A stretch of DNA of 25,835 nucleotides from CAIYMF01 sp943329595 (GTDB lineage: Bacteria > Actinomycetota > Actinomycetes > S36-B12 > CAIYMF01), in contig CALQEM020000022.1 of NCBI GenBank assembly GCA_943329595.2, forward strand, positions 1 through 25,835. The letters are read 5' to 3'. Under the pieces are notes generated by a model, which saw only the letters and a list, made by a program, of their open reading frames with translations, was not told where the DNA came from and did not search any database. Each line of letters begins with the position of its first letter. Positions within the stretch are counted from its first letter, which is position 1. Shown here piece after piece: positions 6,390 to 13,984 of the stretch. The translations under genes and the position numbers were made by a program.

Positions 6390-7480
6390 GCGGGTCCTTC
6401 CGTCGACGACCGGTGTAGATGCAACTTGTCAAAAATCGGGGTATCGCTGAATCGAAAGAGGTCGAGTGCACCGGAGTCGGAGTCGTCTGTCCCGGCTTCA
6501 GAACGGACGACGAGGGGCTGCCACGACGGCACGGTGAAGAGGTCGCCTCGGCTCACGCGCCATGAACTATCGCCAACCCTCACAGTGCCGCTACCGTCAA
6601 ATACTTGGTAGACAGATGACCCGACTTCACGAATCGGGTTCGTCTCGACTCCAGTGACAATGCGGTGCATCTCGGCCCGGATCGTCGGCAAGACATCCTG
6701 ACCGGAACTGGGATTCATATATCGAACAGCCGCGTGTCCAGGTTCTACAACACCCGGGTGCCCCGCCGCGTCCAGAGTGAGTTGATCCGTGAGTGCAGCA
6801 TCAGTATCGGCCCAACGGAAGGCAAGCAGAGGGGAGAACGGCGACGCGCTGGGCAGCGAAACGGGTCGCAGTCCGGGATAGCCCCACAGGTGCTCAGAGC
6901 GGGAACGCGTCGGTGTGGTGCGCTCCGTGCTGCTGAGTTTCTCGCGCCCGAACTCGAAGAAGGTCGTTTCGGTCTCGTACTGGAAGGGAATGTCCAATCC
7001 GTCGAGCCATGCCATGGGCTCGGGTGTTGCGTTGTGGTGCGCGTGCCAGTGCCATCCCGCCTGCGGAAGGAAGTCGCCACGACGCATAGCAATGGGGTCA
7101 CCATTGACGACAGTCCAGACGCCCTGTCCCTCAACCACGAACCGAAACGCATTCTGGGTGTGGCGGTGTTCGGGAGCATCTTCGCCGGGCATGAGGTATT
7201 GGATCGCCGCCCACAGCGTGTTGGTGGCGTACGGCCGGCCGCCGAGATGGGGGTTGACGAGCGCGATCGCTCGTCGCTCTCCGCCTCTGCCGACTGGTAC
7301 GAGCCGACCCGCGTCTTGGGCAAGGGCCAGCAGTCGGTCCCACCGCCAGACATGTGCCGCAGCGCGAGGAAGGGGTTGAGTGGGCATTAGGTTGCCGATT
7401 TCCGTCCACAGCGGCTTGAGGTTCTCGCGCTCAATGGCTTCGTACAGAGCGGCGAGTTCGGGGGAGGGTGCCTCGGTCAT
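6386..7480 (-). CDS. genD: Gentisate 1,2-dioxygenase
   Basis: Iron(II) ring-cleaving dioxygenase that opens gentisate between C1 and C2 to maleylpyruvate. It is a bicupin of 364 residues. The first cupin has EHRHTQNAFRFVVEG, with H105 and H107, and WHWHAHHN, with H146, which supply the iron triad. The second cupin lies near residues 260-340 (VYQVFDGSGTVRVGD). I place the start at ATG 7480 because GAGGAG lies 6 nt upstream; the longer open frame up to 7636 runs through the divergent promoter and into genR. It is first in the genD-genF-genM operon. A possible -10 (TAAAGT, minus strand, 7516-7521) lies about 36 bp ahead. Confidence 0.93.
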   Translation of the reverse strand: MTEAPSPELAALYEAIERENLKPLWTEIGNLMPTQPLPRAAAHVWRWDRLLALAQDAGRLVPVGRGGERRAIALVNPHLGGRPYATNTLWAAIQYLMPGEDAPEHRHTQNAFRFVVEGQGVWTVVNGDPIAMRRGDFLPQAGWHWHAHHNATPEPMAWLDGLDIPFQYETETTFFEFGREKLSSTERTTPTRSRSEHLWGYPGLRPVSLPSASPFSPLLAFRWADTDAALTDQLTLDAAGHPGVVEPGHAAVRYMNPSSGQDVLPTIRAEMHRIVTGVETNPIREVGSSVYQVFDGSGTVRVGDSSWRVSRGDLFTVPSWQPLVVRSEAGTDDSDSGALDLFRFSDTPIFDKLHLHRSSTEGPA

Positions 7481-7549
7481 ATGAGACTCCTCATCACTGG
7501 GCGACAGAAGCGTGAACTTTAGAGCGAATCCACCCTGCCGAACGGTAAG

Positions 7550-7566
7550 TTTCCACTGTGCGGAAT
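7550..7566. promoter_or_regulatory. GenR-type operator overlapping the genR start
   Basis: TTTCC-ACTGTGC-GGAAT is an imperfect palindrome with a 7-bp spacer. From memory, the published GenR site of C. glutamicum is ATTCC-N7(or 5)-GGAAT, so this differs at one arm base. It lies in the 77-bp divergent gap, 70 bp from the genD start, and covers the GTG start of genR (7558). A bound regulator could repress its own gene while acting on genD from an upstream position. Confidence 0.7.
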
Positions 7567-8304
7567 CACGGGCAGGTAGTTGACTCGGTTGACAAAGCGC
7601 TGCAGGTGCTGCTTTTGTTGCGCGACTCTGGACCAATGCGGCTCATTGATGTAGCCGACCACGTGGGGGTTGCTCGCTCCACCGCACACAGACTTCTGGC
7701 GACACTCGTTGGGCGCGGATTCGTCGCCCAACTTGAGAACCGTAGTTACTCAGCTGGCCCACAACTGGCCATCGGAACCGACTACCCATCGCGAATTGCG
7801 CAATTGCGTCGGGCAGCGGAGCCGGTCTTGGCATCGTTGACCGCCCACACGGAAGAGACTTCGAGCCTTCAGATTCTTGATGGCGCGTTCGTTACCTTCT
7901 CGCTCCTTGTCGAATCGCCGCACGTGCTTCGGGTGGCGGCCAGAACGGGCCGCAGGCTACCGGCGCACCGGGCTTCGGGGGGCAAAGCGATTCTAGGGGC
8001 GCGCCCGTGGCCTCAAGTGCAAGCGATTCTGGATCCGTTGGTCCACGACGCTGATCAACTGGCCCTGCTGCGCCGAGAACTGCGGGGAGTGCGACAGCGA
8101 GGTTTTGCCATCAACAATCAAGCAACGGAACCCGGGGTGGTAGGCGTGGGCTGCGTGGTCCTGAGCCCTGATGGACCACCGGTGGCGGCAGTGTGTGTCG
8201 CCGCACCCACTCTGCGAGCGAGTCGATCGCGGGTGCGGATGCTCGCTGCCAGCACGATCGCCGCGGCCACCGATCTGGCCGATCGGCTTCCGCTGCTTCC
8301 ATGA
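7558..8304 (+). CDS. genR: IclR-family regulator of the gentisate genes
   Basis: Transcription factor expected to sense gentisate or a precursor and control genD-genF-genM and itself. It has 248 residues. The N-terminal winged helix-turn-helix is at about 10-70 (SVDKALQVLLLLRDSG, then DVADHVGVARSTAHRLLATL). The C-terminal IclR effector domain carries PAHRASGGKAILGA and a final strand pair around VVGVGCVVLSPDGPPVAAV. The start GTG 7558 has only a weak ribosome site and lies within the operator, so the mRNA may be leaderless or nearly so. Its divergence from genD matches the C. glutamicum arrangement. The family is certain; the target is strongly supported by position and operator. Confidence 0.88.
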   Translation: MRNHGQVVDSVDKALQVLLLLRDSGPMRLIDVADHVGVARSTAHRLLATLVGRGFVAQLENRSYSAGPQLAIGTDYPSRIAQLRRAAEPVLASLTAHTEETSSLQILDGAFVTFSLLVESPHVLRVAARTGRRLPAHRASGGKAILGARPWPQVQAILDPLVHDADQLALLRRELRGVRQRGFAINNQATEPGVVGVGCVVLSPDGPPVAAVCVAAPTLRASRSRVRMLAASTIAAATDLADRLPLLP

Positions 8305-8319
8305 CGGGCGCGTGACCGC

Positions 8320-8340
8320 GTGATGATCTCTTGGCATCAC
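8320..8340. terminator. Stem-loop after genR
   Basis: GTGATG (8320-8325) and CATCAC (8335-8340) are perfect 6-bp arms with a 9-nt loop, 15 bp after the genR stop. There is no T-run. It may end the genR transcript or be an operator for the next unit; the stem is short. Confidence 0.35.
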
Positions 8341-8358
8341 TGGGGTACGAACAGGCGT

Positions 8359-8388
8359 TGGATTGTGAGGCGCAAGTCGGCCTAGGGT
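8359..8388 (+). promoter_or_regulatory. Possible promoter of the GYD-flavin reductase-SDR unit
   Basis: TGGATT (8359-8364), 18 bp, TAGGGT (8383-8388), about 35 bp before the next start. The -10 matches the actinobacterial TANNNT form and the -35 is weak. It lies in the only gap (118 bp) upstream of this unit. Confidence 0.35.
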
Positions 8389-8422
8389 CTCGAGTAGAAG
8401 AGCCTGCGGCAAAGGAGCCCAC

Positions 8423-8773
8423 GTGTCGACGTACATGATCCAGGGGTCATATACCCCCATCGCTTGGGGTTCGATGTTGCGGGCGCCAGAGAACCGCGCC
8501 GAAGCGGTGTCGACCATTGTCGAACGTCTCGGCGGCCGACTGCTTCAGTCGTGGCTTTGTTTCGGAGAACATGACATCGTCGCCATCGTTGAGGTGCCGA
8601 ACACCCACAGTGCGGCGGCGCTGTTCATGGCCATTGCTGCGGGAGGGGTCGTCGTCAACATCCGAACGACTGAACTCATCGACGACGACCAAGGGCTACT
8701 CGCCATGCAACGGGCTTCTCAGGTTCAGTTGCGTCCACCTGCCGGATCACTCCTGTACCAGCCTGCGGAGTGA
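8423..8773 (+). CDS. GYD domain-containing protein
   Basis: A 116-residue protein with the ferredoxin-like GYD fold. Visible features are an opening strand MIQGSYTP, a helix with NRAEAVSTIVERLGGRL, the central strand WLCFGEHDIVAIVEVP (the GYD position reads GEHD), then a helix rich in alanine and VNIRTTELID. The biochemical role of the family is unknown; members often sit beside oxidoreductases. The start GTG 8423 has AAAGGAG with 6-nt spacing, the best ribosome site nearby. The stop overlaps the flavin reductase start, so both are coupled. The tail after residue 95 has no recognisable motif. Confidence 0.8.
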   Translation: MSTYMIQGSYTPIAWGSMLRAPENRAEAVSTIVERLGGRLLQSWLCFGEHDIVAIVEVPNTHSAAALFMAIAAGGVVVNIRTTELIDDDQGLLAMQRASQVQLRPPAGSLLYQPAE

Positions 8774-9264
8774 GTCCTGTGACTGCTGTAGACCCCCTCG
8801 AATTCCGTAAATTTGCCGGGCACTTCGCCACGGGTATCGCGGTCATCACTGCGTTGAAGCCCGACGGCGCACCGGTTGGTTTCACCGCCAATAGCCTGAC
8901 ATCCCTGTCCTTGAATCCGCCGCTTTACTTGGTTTGCGTTACGCGGGATTCGGACACCCTGCCGGTGTTGCTAGGTGCGGGTTGCTTTGGGATATCCCTG
9001 CTATCCGAGGCCCAGCAAGAGGTCTCGAGCCAGTTTGCGGGCAAGGGTGGCGCAGAGAAGTTCAGCGCGCTACCCGTCGAGTCAAGCCCCCTGGGGATTC
9101 CATGGCTGGTGGGATCTGTAGGACACGCGGAATGCGTGGTGAGCGCGGTGTACGAGGGTGGCGATCACGTCATCGTGGTGGGCGAGGTGACCTCCGTCAA
9201 ACATGCAGAAGGTAATCCGTTGCTGTACTTCCGCGGGGCGTACGCGGCGTTGAGCAACTCGTGA
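8770..9264 (+). CDS. Flavin reductase (HpaC/two-component monooxygenase type)
   Basis: Reduces free FMN or FAD with NAD(P)H and passes it to a partner monooxygenase. It is a 164-residue split-barrel flavin reductase domain with FRKFAGHFATGIAVITA, the flavin-binding GFTANSLTSLSLNPPL, then GCFGISLLSEAQQEVSSQFAGK and the C-terminal HVIVVGEV and LLYFRGAY. The start is GTG 8770 overlapping the GYD stop (GTGA) or GTG 8779. No flavin monooxygenase is in this unit; the nearest candidate is the luciferase-like protein at 14804. Some members of the family are instead flavoprotein oxygenases, so the partner remains an inference. Confidence 0.88.
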   Translation: MSPVTAVDPLEFRKFAGHFATGIAVITALKPDGAPVGFTANSLTSLSLNPPLYLVCVTRDSDTLPVLLGAGCFGISLLSEAQQEVSSQFAGKGGAEKFSALPVESSPLGIPWLVGSVGHAECVVSAVYEGGDHVIVVGEVTSVKHAEGNPLLYFRGAYAALSNS

Positions 9265-10058
9265 ACGGCGTGGGCTCCTTGACGGGAATCAGCGCTGTTG
9301 TCACGGGTGGCGCATCCGGGCTTGGTCGCGCCATGGGAGAGGCCCTTGCGGTTGCCGGAGCGGGAGTTGCCCTGCTCGACCGCGATGGTGGCACGCTTGA
9401 CGAGACTGTGGCGGCCATGACCTCGCGGGGGCTTCATGTCGTGGGCGAGCGTTGCGACGTTGCCGAAGCAGACTCTGTTGACAGTGCCATGAAAGGAGCG
9501 GCGGATCGGTTAGGTGGCATTCAAGCGGTCTTTGCTAACGCCGGAATGTCCGCAGGCCCAGGTCCTGGTTCGGGCGGCCGTTCTGTGACCGACTACGACG
9601 ACGACGTCTGGGATCGAGTACTCGCTGTCAACCTCACCGGGGTGATGCGTACAGCGCGGGCGGCCGTGCCTTATCTGGCCGAATCTGGAGCAGGCAGGCT
9701 TATTCTCACCAGCTCGTCAGCATCGGTCATGCCAACCCTTTTTGTTGGGCACGCCTATGCCGCTACCAAGGCGGCTGTTTTACACATGTCGCGGTATCTG
9801 GCCCTCGAACTTGCGGATCGAGGAATTCTGGTCAACTGCATAGCTCCCGGTCCCTTCCTCACTAACATCGCCGAGGGCCGACTTCAGCAGCCGAGCGTGG
9901 CTGAGGCGGTGGCTCAAACTGTCCCGTTGGGGCGGATCGCTAACCCTGCCGAGATCGGCCCGTTGGCGGTCTTCCTCGCCGGCCCAGATAGCGGCTACAT
10001 GACAGGCGCTGTGCTCTCGATTGATGGTGGAACTGGCGCCGGTGCCTGGCATCCCTGA
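9261..10058 (+). CDS. Short-chain dehydrogenase/reductase
   Basis: NAD(P)-dependent oxidoreductase of an alcohol/ketone pair, classical SDR. The 265 residues show TGGASGLG at 15-22 (cofactor binding), ANAG near 91, catalytic serines in LTSSSASV, the Y166-x3-K170 pair in YAATK, and the PGP motif followed by a substrate loop. The C-terminal GAVLSIDGGTGAG is typical. The start GTG 9261 overlaps the flavin reductase stop, so GYD, reductase and SDR form one coupled unit. Only 23 bp separate it from the convergent LysR gene; I see no clear terminator there. The substrate is not deducible. Confidence 0.88.
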   Translation: MNGVGSLTGISAVVTGGASGLGRAMGEALAVAGAGVALLDRDGGTLDETVAAMTSRGLHVVGERCDVAEADSVDSAMKGAADRLGGIQAVFANAGMSAGPGPGSGGRSVTDYDDDVWDRVLAVNLTGVMRTARAAVPYLAESGAGRLILTSSSASVMPTLFVGHAYAATKAAVLHMSRYLALELADRGILVNCIAPGPFLTNIAEGRLQQPSVAEAVAQTVPLGRIANPAEIGPLAVFLAGPDSGYMTGAVLSIDGGTGAGAWHP

Positions 10059-10081
10059 GGAACGTTCGGCGAAGACGGGTG

Positions 10082-11011
10082 TTAGACAGCGCGAACGTGA
10101 GGTGTGGGTCGAACCGTCTCGCGGTCAATGGCAACTGCCTGACGGACGCTACGAAGAAATTCTCTCATCGCTGGGGTAGGTCGCGACTGGCGTGTCAGCA
10201 CCGAAAGTCCCATCACGGGAGTTGGCTCGAAGATGCCAACGGTAGCAACGCCCTGGGGAACCAGTCCGCGCGCGAAGTTGGGAACGAAGGTCACACCTAG
10301 CCCTGCCGCGACCAGCGCCAATGCAATGTGTAGGTGGTCGGCCTCTTGCGTCACACGCAGAGTGAAACCCGAATCCAAAGCGAGGGCTGAGTAGTAGTCA
10401 TTGTTCTCGGCATCGGTTCGACGGGCGATTTGGATTACCGGCTCTCCCGAAAGTCGCTTGAAGTGAACTTCAGTCTCGTCGGCAATCGCATGGTCCTCTG
10501 GAACGGCGAGAAGAACCGGCTCCTCAATCTCGATGTGGGAAATGAGGGTTGGTGGCAACTCACGAGGTGTCCTGCATATTGCCACGTCGATCCTGCCTTG
10601 CTGAAGATCATCGAGTAGGCGACTCGTCCCGCCCTCGGTCAAGCCCACGGACACTTCCGGATGCGACTGTCCATGAATGCGTAGCACCCGAGGTACATGG
10701 TAGAGGCATGCGGGCGCGATAAAGCCAAGTTCCACTGAACCTGATTCGCCATTCGCGGCTCGCTGGGCTGCTTCGACGGCGGCTGATGTATCTGCCAACA
10801 CCTGGCGCGCCTTGGGTAAGAAAGTCAGTCCCGCGGGAGTGAGTTCTACCGTGCGTCTGTTGCGCTCGAACAACTGGACACCAAGTTCGCGCTCGAGGGA
10901 GGCTATCTGCTTGCTCAGAGCAGGCTGGACGATGAAGAGCCGCTCCGCCGCTCTACCGAAGTGCAGTTCGTCGGCCAGGACAACGAAATAGCGGAGGTGA
11001 CGCAGCTCCAT
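10082..11011 (-). CDS. LysR-family transcriptional regulator
   Basis: A 309-residue regulator. The N-terminal helix-turn-helix is HLRYFVVLADELHFGRAAERLFIVQPALSKQIA read in two parts (residues about 5-37), followed by LGVQLFERNRR. The effector domain follows (about 90-295) and resembles the CatR/BenM-like aromatic-acid sensors in length and in the phrase ELRHLRYFVVLADELHFGRA. I start at ATG 11011, preceded by GGAGG at 5 nt; an open extension up to 11176 would cover the divergent promoter. It is divergent from the alcohol dehydrogenase, so it most likely controls the 11189 operon and perhaps the whole plus-strand cluster. The inducer is unknown. Confidence 0.88.
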   Translation of the reverse strand: MELRHLRYFVVLADELHFGRAAERLFIVQPALSKQIASLERELGVQLFERNRRTVELTPAGLTFLPKARQVLADTSAAVEAAQRAANGESGSVELGFIAPACLYHVPRVLRIHGQSHPEVSVGLTEGGTSRLLDDLQQGRIDVAICRTPRELPPTLISHIEIEEPVLLAVPEDHAIADETEVHFKRLSGEPVIQIARRTDAENNDYYSALALDSGFTLRVTQEADHLHIALALVAAGLGVTFVPNFARGLVPQGVATVGIFEPTPVMGLSVLTRQSRPTPAMREFLRSVRQAVAIDRETVRPTPHVRAV

Positions 11012-11035
11012 CGAATCCTCCGACCTGTCAAAAGT

Positions 11036-11048
11036 GATGAAAATCATC
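11036..11048. promoter_or_regulatory. Palindrome in the LysR/dehydrogenase divergent region
   Basis: GATGA-AAA-TCATC is a perfect palindrome, 25 bp upstream of the LysR start. Flanking bases extend the symmetry to GTGATGA and TCATCGCAC with one bulge. The A/T-rich centre with dyad arms suits a LysR recognition site. In the same 177-bp gap, CGGAAT followed by YACAC(AC)GGT occurs twice, at 11080 and 11111, three helical turns apart, closer to the dehydrogenase. Confidence 0.5.
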
Positions 11049-11188
11049 GCACGAAGGAGTTGCTTAAGAAGCCGCGAATCGGAATTACACGGTTGAGTCT
11101 CACACCTTCTCGGAATCACACACGGTGAAGTGGGCATTGGCGCAGCGGGTCGTAGACGGACAGAATCGGGGCCCATGGAGTGGAGATC

Positions 11189-12286
11189 ATGACTACATGG
11201 CCGGCGATGGCCGCAATTCTGGAGTCCCCCGATGCCGATTTCCAGATCCAGGATGTAGAGGTTGGGCCGTTACAGGCCGGAGAGGCGCTGGTACAGGTTC
11301 TCGCCTCGGGTATCTGCCGTACAGACACCGAGGCCCGCGAACTCACCCCGACCCCGTCGGTGCTGGGGCATGAGGGGGTGGGGGTCGTAGAAGCGGTATC
11401 GCCCGGGACAGGTAGCCCTGCGGTGGGTGACCTGGTCGTGATGTCGTACCCGAGTTGCGGGGAATGCGACATGTGCGCGGCAGGTCGGCGTTGGCTGTGT
11501 ATACACAACTGGAGCTTGAGCTTTGACGGGCAGCGGCTGGACGGCTCGTGCCCCGTGAGCCGCGAGGGTGTCCGCCTAGCATCCGCTTTCTTCCAACAGT
11601 CTTCATTCGCTACACGTGCAGTGGTGCCATCTCGCTCTTTGGTGCTGGCTCCGCGTGATGTGCCGATCGAAGTCTTGGCGGCGATGCCATGCGGTGTCAT
11701 GACTGGTGCGGGTGCTGTGTTGAACGTGCTGAATGTGCGGGCTGGCGACTCAGTTGCGGTGATCGGCGTGGGTGCGGTGGGACTCGCGGCGGTGATGGCG
11801 GCCAAAGTCATGGGTGCCGAGACCATCATCGCCATTGATGTTCATTCAGGACGTCTCGCACTGAGTCGTCGGCTCGGTGCCACGCACACGATTCGAGCCA
11901 CGCGTCAGAGTGTTCCCGCTGTGATCCTGCGGTTGTTCCCCGGAGGAGTCAGAGCCGTACTTGACACCACAGGTCGAGCCTCGTCGTGGATCGATGCGGT
12001 GGCCTATCTGGAGCGCGGAGGGGATATTGCCTTTGTCACGACGCCCGAACCGGTGGAAACCTATGCTTTTCCGCCCTTCCCACTCTTCCTGAAGTGCGGC
12101 AACCTTCGGTCAGTTCTGCTTGGCTGTGCAGACTCGCATGAACTTCTGCCCACACTGTTCGACTGGTATCGGCAAGGAATCTTCCCCGTGGATGAACTCG
12201 TTCGCACCTACCCTTTGCGTGATATCGGGCAAGCCCTTGACGACGCGGCCCGCGGGGACACGATCAAACCCGTTCTATTGATGTGA
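11189..12286 (+). CDS. Zinc-dependent alcohol dehydrogenase (aryl-alcohol type)
   Basis: Medium-chain NAD(P)-dependent alcohol dehydrogenase, 365 residues. Catalytic zinc ligands C43 (GICRTD) and H61-E62 (GHEGVG) are present, with the third cysteine in MPCGVMTGAG. The structural zinc lobe has C90, C93, C96 and C104. The Rossmann motif GVGAVG lies near 193-198. The long loop after the structural zinc and the LPCGVQTGAG-like segment resemble benzyl/aryl-alcohol dehydrogenases (XylB, AreB). ATG 11189 is chosen, though GGAG is only 3 nt away; GTG 11180 is an alternative. It is followed at 38 bp by an aldehyde dehydrogenase, the usual pair taking a primary alcohol to an acid. Confidence 0.87.
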   Translation: MTTWPAMAAILESPDADFQIQDVEVGPLQAGEALVQVLASGICRTDTEARELTPTPSVLGHEGVGVVEAVSPGTGSPAVGDLVVMSYPSCGECDMCAAGRRWLCIHNWSLSFDGQRLDGSCPVSREGVRLASAFFQQSSFATRAVVPSRSLVLAPRDVPIEVLAAMPCGVMTGAGAVLNVLNVRAGDSVAVIGVGAVGLAAVMAAKVMGAETIIAIDVHSGRLALSRRLGATHTIRATRQSVPAVILRLFPGGVRAVLDTTGRASSWIDAVAYLERGGDIAFVTTPEPVETYAFPPFPLFLKCGNLRSVLLGCADSHELLPTLFDWYRQGIFPVDELVRTYPLRDIGQALDDAARGDTIKPVLLM

Positions 12287-12324
12287 GTCCATATCAACCA
12301 TCGTGACCTGCCTTGGAGGTTGCT

Positions 12325-13836
12325 GTGCCCGTCCACCCCGCTGATGACACCGTGTTCGCATTGGAAACGGATCGAGTTGAAGGCAGACTGGACCTCCTCA
12401 TTGGAGGTCGCTGGATCCCGGCAACCGGAGACAACCGCACGATGGTTGTAGACCCGGCCACTGGGCGGATGCTTGTAGAAATTGGCTCCGCTTCCATGGC
12501 TGACGTTGATGCGGCCGTGATCGCCGCCGGCGAGGCACGTGCTCGATGGGCTCGGGTTTCCCCCGCTGATCGCACCAAAATGCTCTGGCGTCTGGCTGAC
12601 CTCATTGAGCAAGACGGGGAGCGCCTTTCGGTGTTGGAGGTTCTCAACCAGGGCAAACCTCTGGGGCTAGCCCAGGCACTTGACGTTGCTGGCTCGGCCG
12701 AGACGTTGCGCTACTACGCGGGCTGGTCCTCAAAGTTGTACGGAGTCACTTCGCGTATCTCAGCGGATGACGAACGCGCTGAGGGATCCCTCGGGTCCGG
12801 CTTCCATGCCTTCAGCACCCCAGAACCCGTCGGCGTGGTGGCGGCCGTGGTGCCTTGGAATGTGCCGCTCGTCATGGCGGTTGCGAAGTTGGGACCAGCA
12901 CTCACCGCAGGCTGCACGGTGGTGCTCAAACCTGCACCCGAGACACCCTTGACGACCCTTCGGCTGGGGCAGTTGGTTCTTGACGCGGGGTTTCCCCCCG
13001 GAGTGGTGAACATCATCACCGGCGGCGGTGACGTCGGCGCCCATCTCGTCAGTCACCCGGGCGTCAACAAAGTTGCCTTCACCGGCTCGACCACCACGGG
13101 GCGTGCAATAGCCGGCATCGCGGGGCAGCAACTTAAGCGAGTGACACTGGAGCTGGGAGGAAAGTCCCCACTGATCGTCTTCAATGACGCTGACCTCGAG
13201 GCCGCTGCTCAGGCCGCAGCCTGGAGCGTCTTCCTCAACGCGGGGCAGATGTGCTTCGCGACATCAAGGCTGCTCGTCCAGAAAGACGTGTACGACGGTG
13301 TTGTCGACAGGGTGTGTGAGATTGCTCGAGAACTCGTCGTCGGTTCCGGACTGGACCCGTCGGTTGATCTCGGACCTGTGGTTTCTGCGCGGCAGCAGCA
13401 GCGGGTCATGGCCTACATCGAAAGTGCGGTGGCGTCAGGTGCAGATGTGCGTACTGGGGGTTCTGCGCTGCCAGGTGACGGCTATTTCATTGAGCCTACA
13501 GTGATCTCTGTTGCCGATCAGTCAACCGCGATCTCTCGGGAAGAAGTATTCGGGCCGGTTTTGTGCGCAACGGCTTTTGACACTGAGGCAGACGCGGTCA
13601 GGATGGCGAACGACACGGAATACGGGTTGGCCGCCAGTCTCTGGACGCAGAACCTCTCGCGGGCCCATACCGTCGCGTCGGTTATCGACGCCGGGACGGT
13701 GTGGGTCAATTGCAATGTCGTGCTCGACGAATCGCTCCCCTTCGCTGGCTGGAAACAGTCGGGCCTCGGTACCGAGGGTGGCCTTGCAGGTGTTGAGCAG
13801 TACATGCAGCCCCGCACTGTCGTTATCGCACTGTGA
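12325..13836 (+). CDS. NAD(P)-dependent aldehyde dehydrogenase
   Basis: Oxidises an aldehyde to the carboxylate. It has 503 residues, normal for the ALDH superfamily. Seen in order: PWNVPLVMAVAKLGPAL (cofactor and catalytic asparagine), VLKPAPETP, FTGSTTTGRAI, the general base E276 in LELGGKSP, the nucleophile C310 in NAGQMCFATSR, and the C-terminal EEVFGPVL and PFAGWKQSG. The start GTG 12325 has GGAGG 6 nt upstream; a TTG at 12313 overlaps that site and is rejected. It pairs with the preceding alcohol dehydrogenase. The substrate is uncertain. A 148-bp gap (13837-13984) follows, in which I see no gene, clear terminator or promoter. Confidence 0.9.
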   Translation: MPVHPADDTVFALETDRVEGRLDLLIGGRWIPATGDNRTMVVDPATGRMLVEIGSASMADVDAAVIAAGEARARWARVSPADRTKMLWRLADLIEQDGERLSVLEVLNQGKPLGLAQALDVAGSAETLRYYAGWSSKLYGVTSRISADDERAEGSLGSGFHAFSTPEPVGVVAAVVPWNVPLVMAVAKLGPALTAGCTVVLKPAPETPLTTLRLGQLVLDAGFPPGVVNIITGGGDVGAHLVSHPGVNKVAFTGSTTTGRAIAGIAGQQLKRVTLELGGKSPLIVFNDADLEAAAQAAAWSVFLNAGQMCFATSRLLVQKDVYDGVVDRVCEIARELVVGSGLDPSVDLGPVVSARQQQRVMAYIESAVASGADVRTGGSALPGDGYFIEPTVISVADQSTAISREEVFGPVLCATAFDTEADAVRMANDTEYGLAASLWTQNLSRAHTVASVIDAGTVWVNCNVVLDESLPFAGWKQSGLGTEGGLAGVEQYMQPRTVVIAL

Positions 13837-13984
13837 ACTAAGACAGCAATCACCTGAGGGCATCACAGGAAGTAGAAGGTGTATTGGCCGTCACGACATC
13901 AGCCGACCTACAGTGGCGCAACGCCTGAATCACGGGCGGGGTGGGGCGCTGTACCTCACCTATTCATTACGGAGGGAATCTGCC

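Noticed and set aside
7481..7636. Upstream extension of gentisate dioxygenase
   Set aside because: It runs through the operator and into genR; ATG 7480 has a well-placed GAGGAG.
11012..11176. Upstream extension of the LysR protein
   Set aside because: It covers the divergent promoter region; LysR proteins begin at the MELRHLRYF segment, which has its own GGAGG.
13511..13984. Long N-terminal extension of the alpha/beta hydrolase frame
   Set aside because: It overlaps the 3' end of the aldehyde dehydrogenase in another frame, has no protein-like content, and a good GGAGGG precedes GTG 13985 where family similarity begins.
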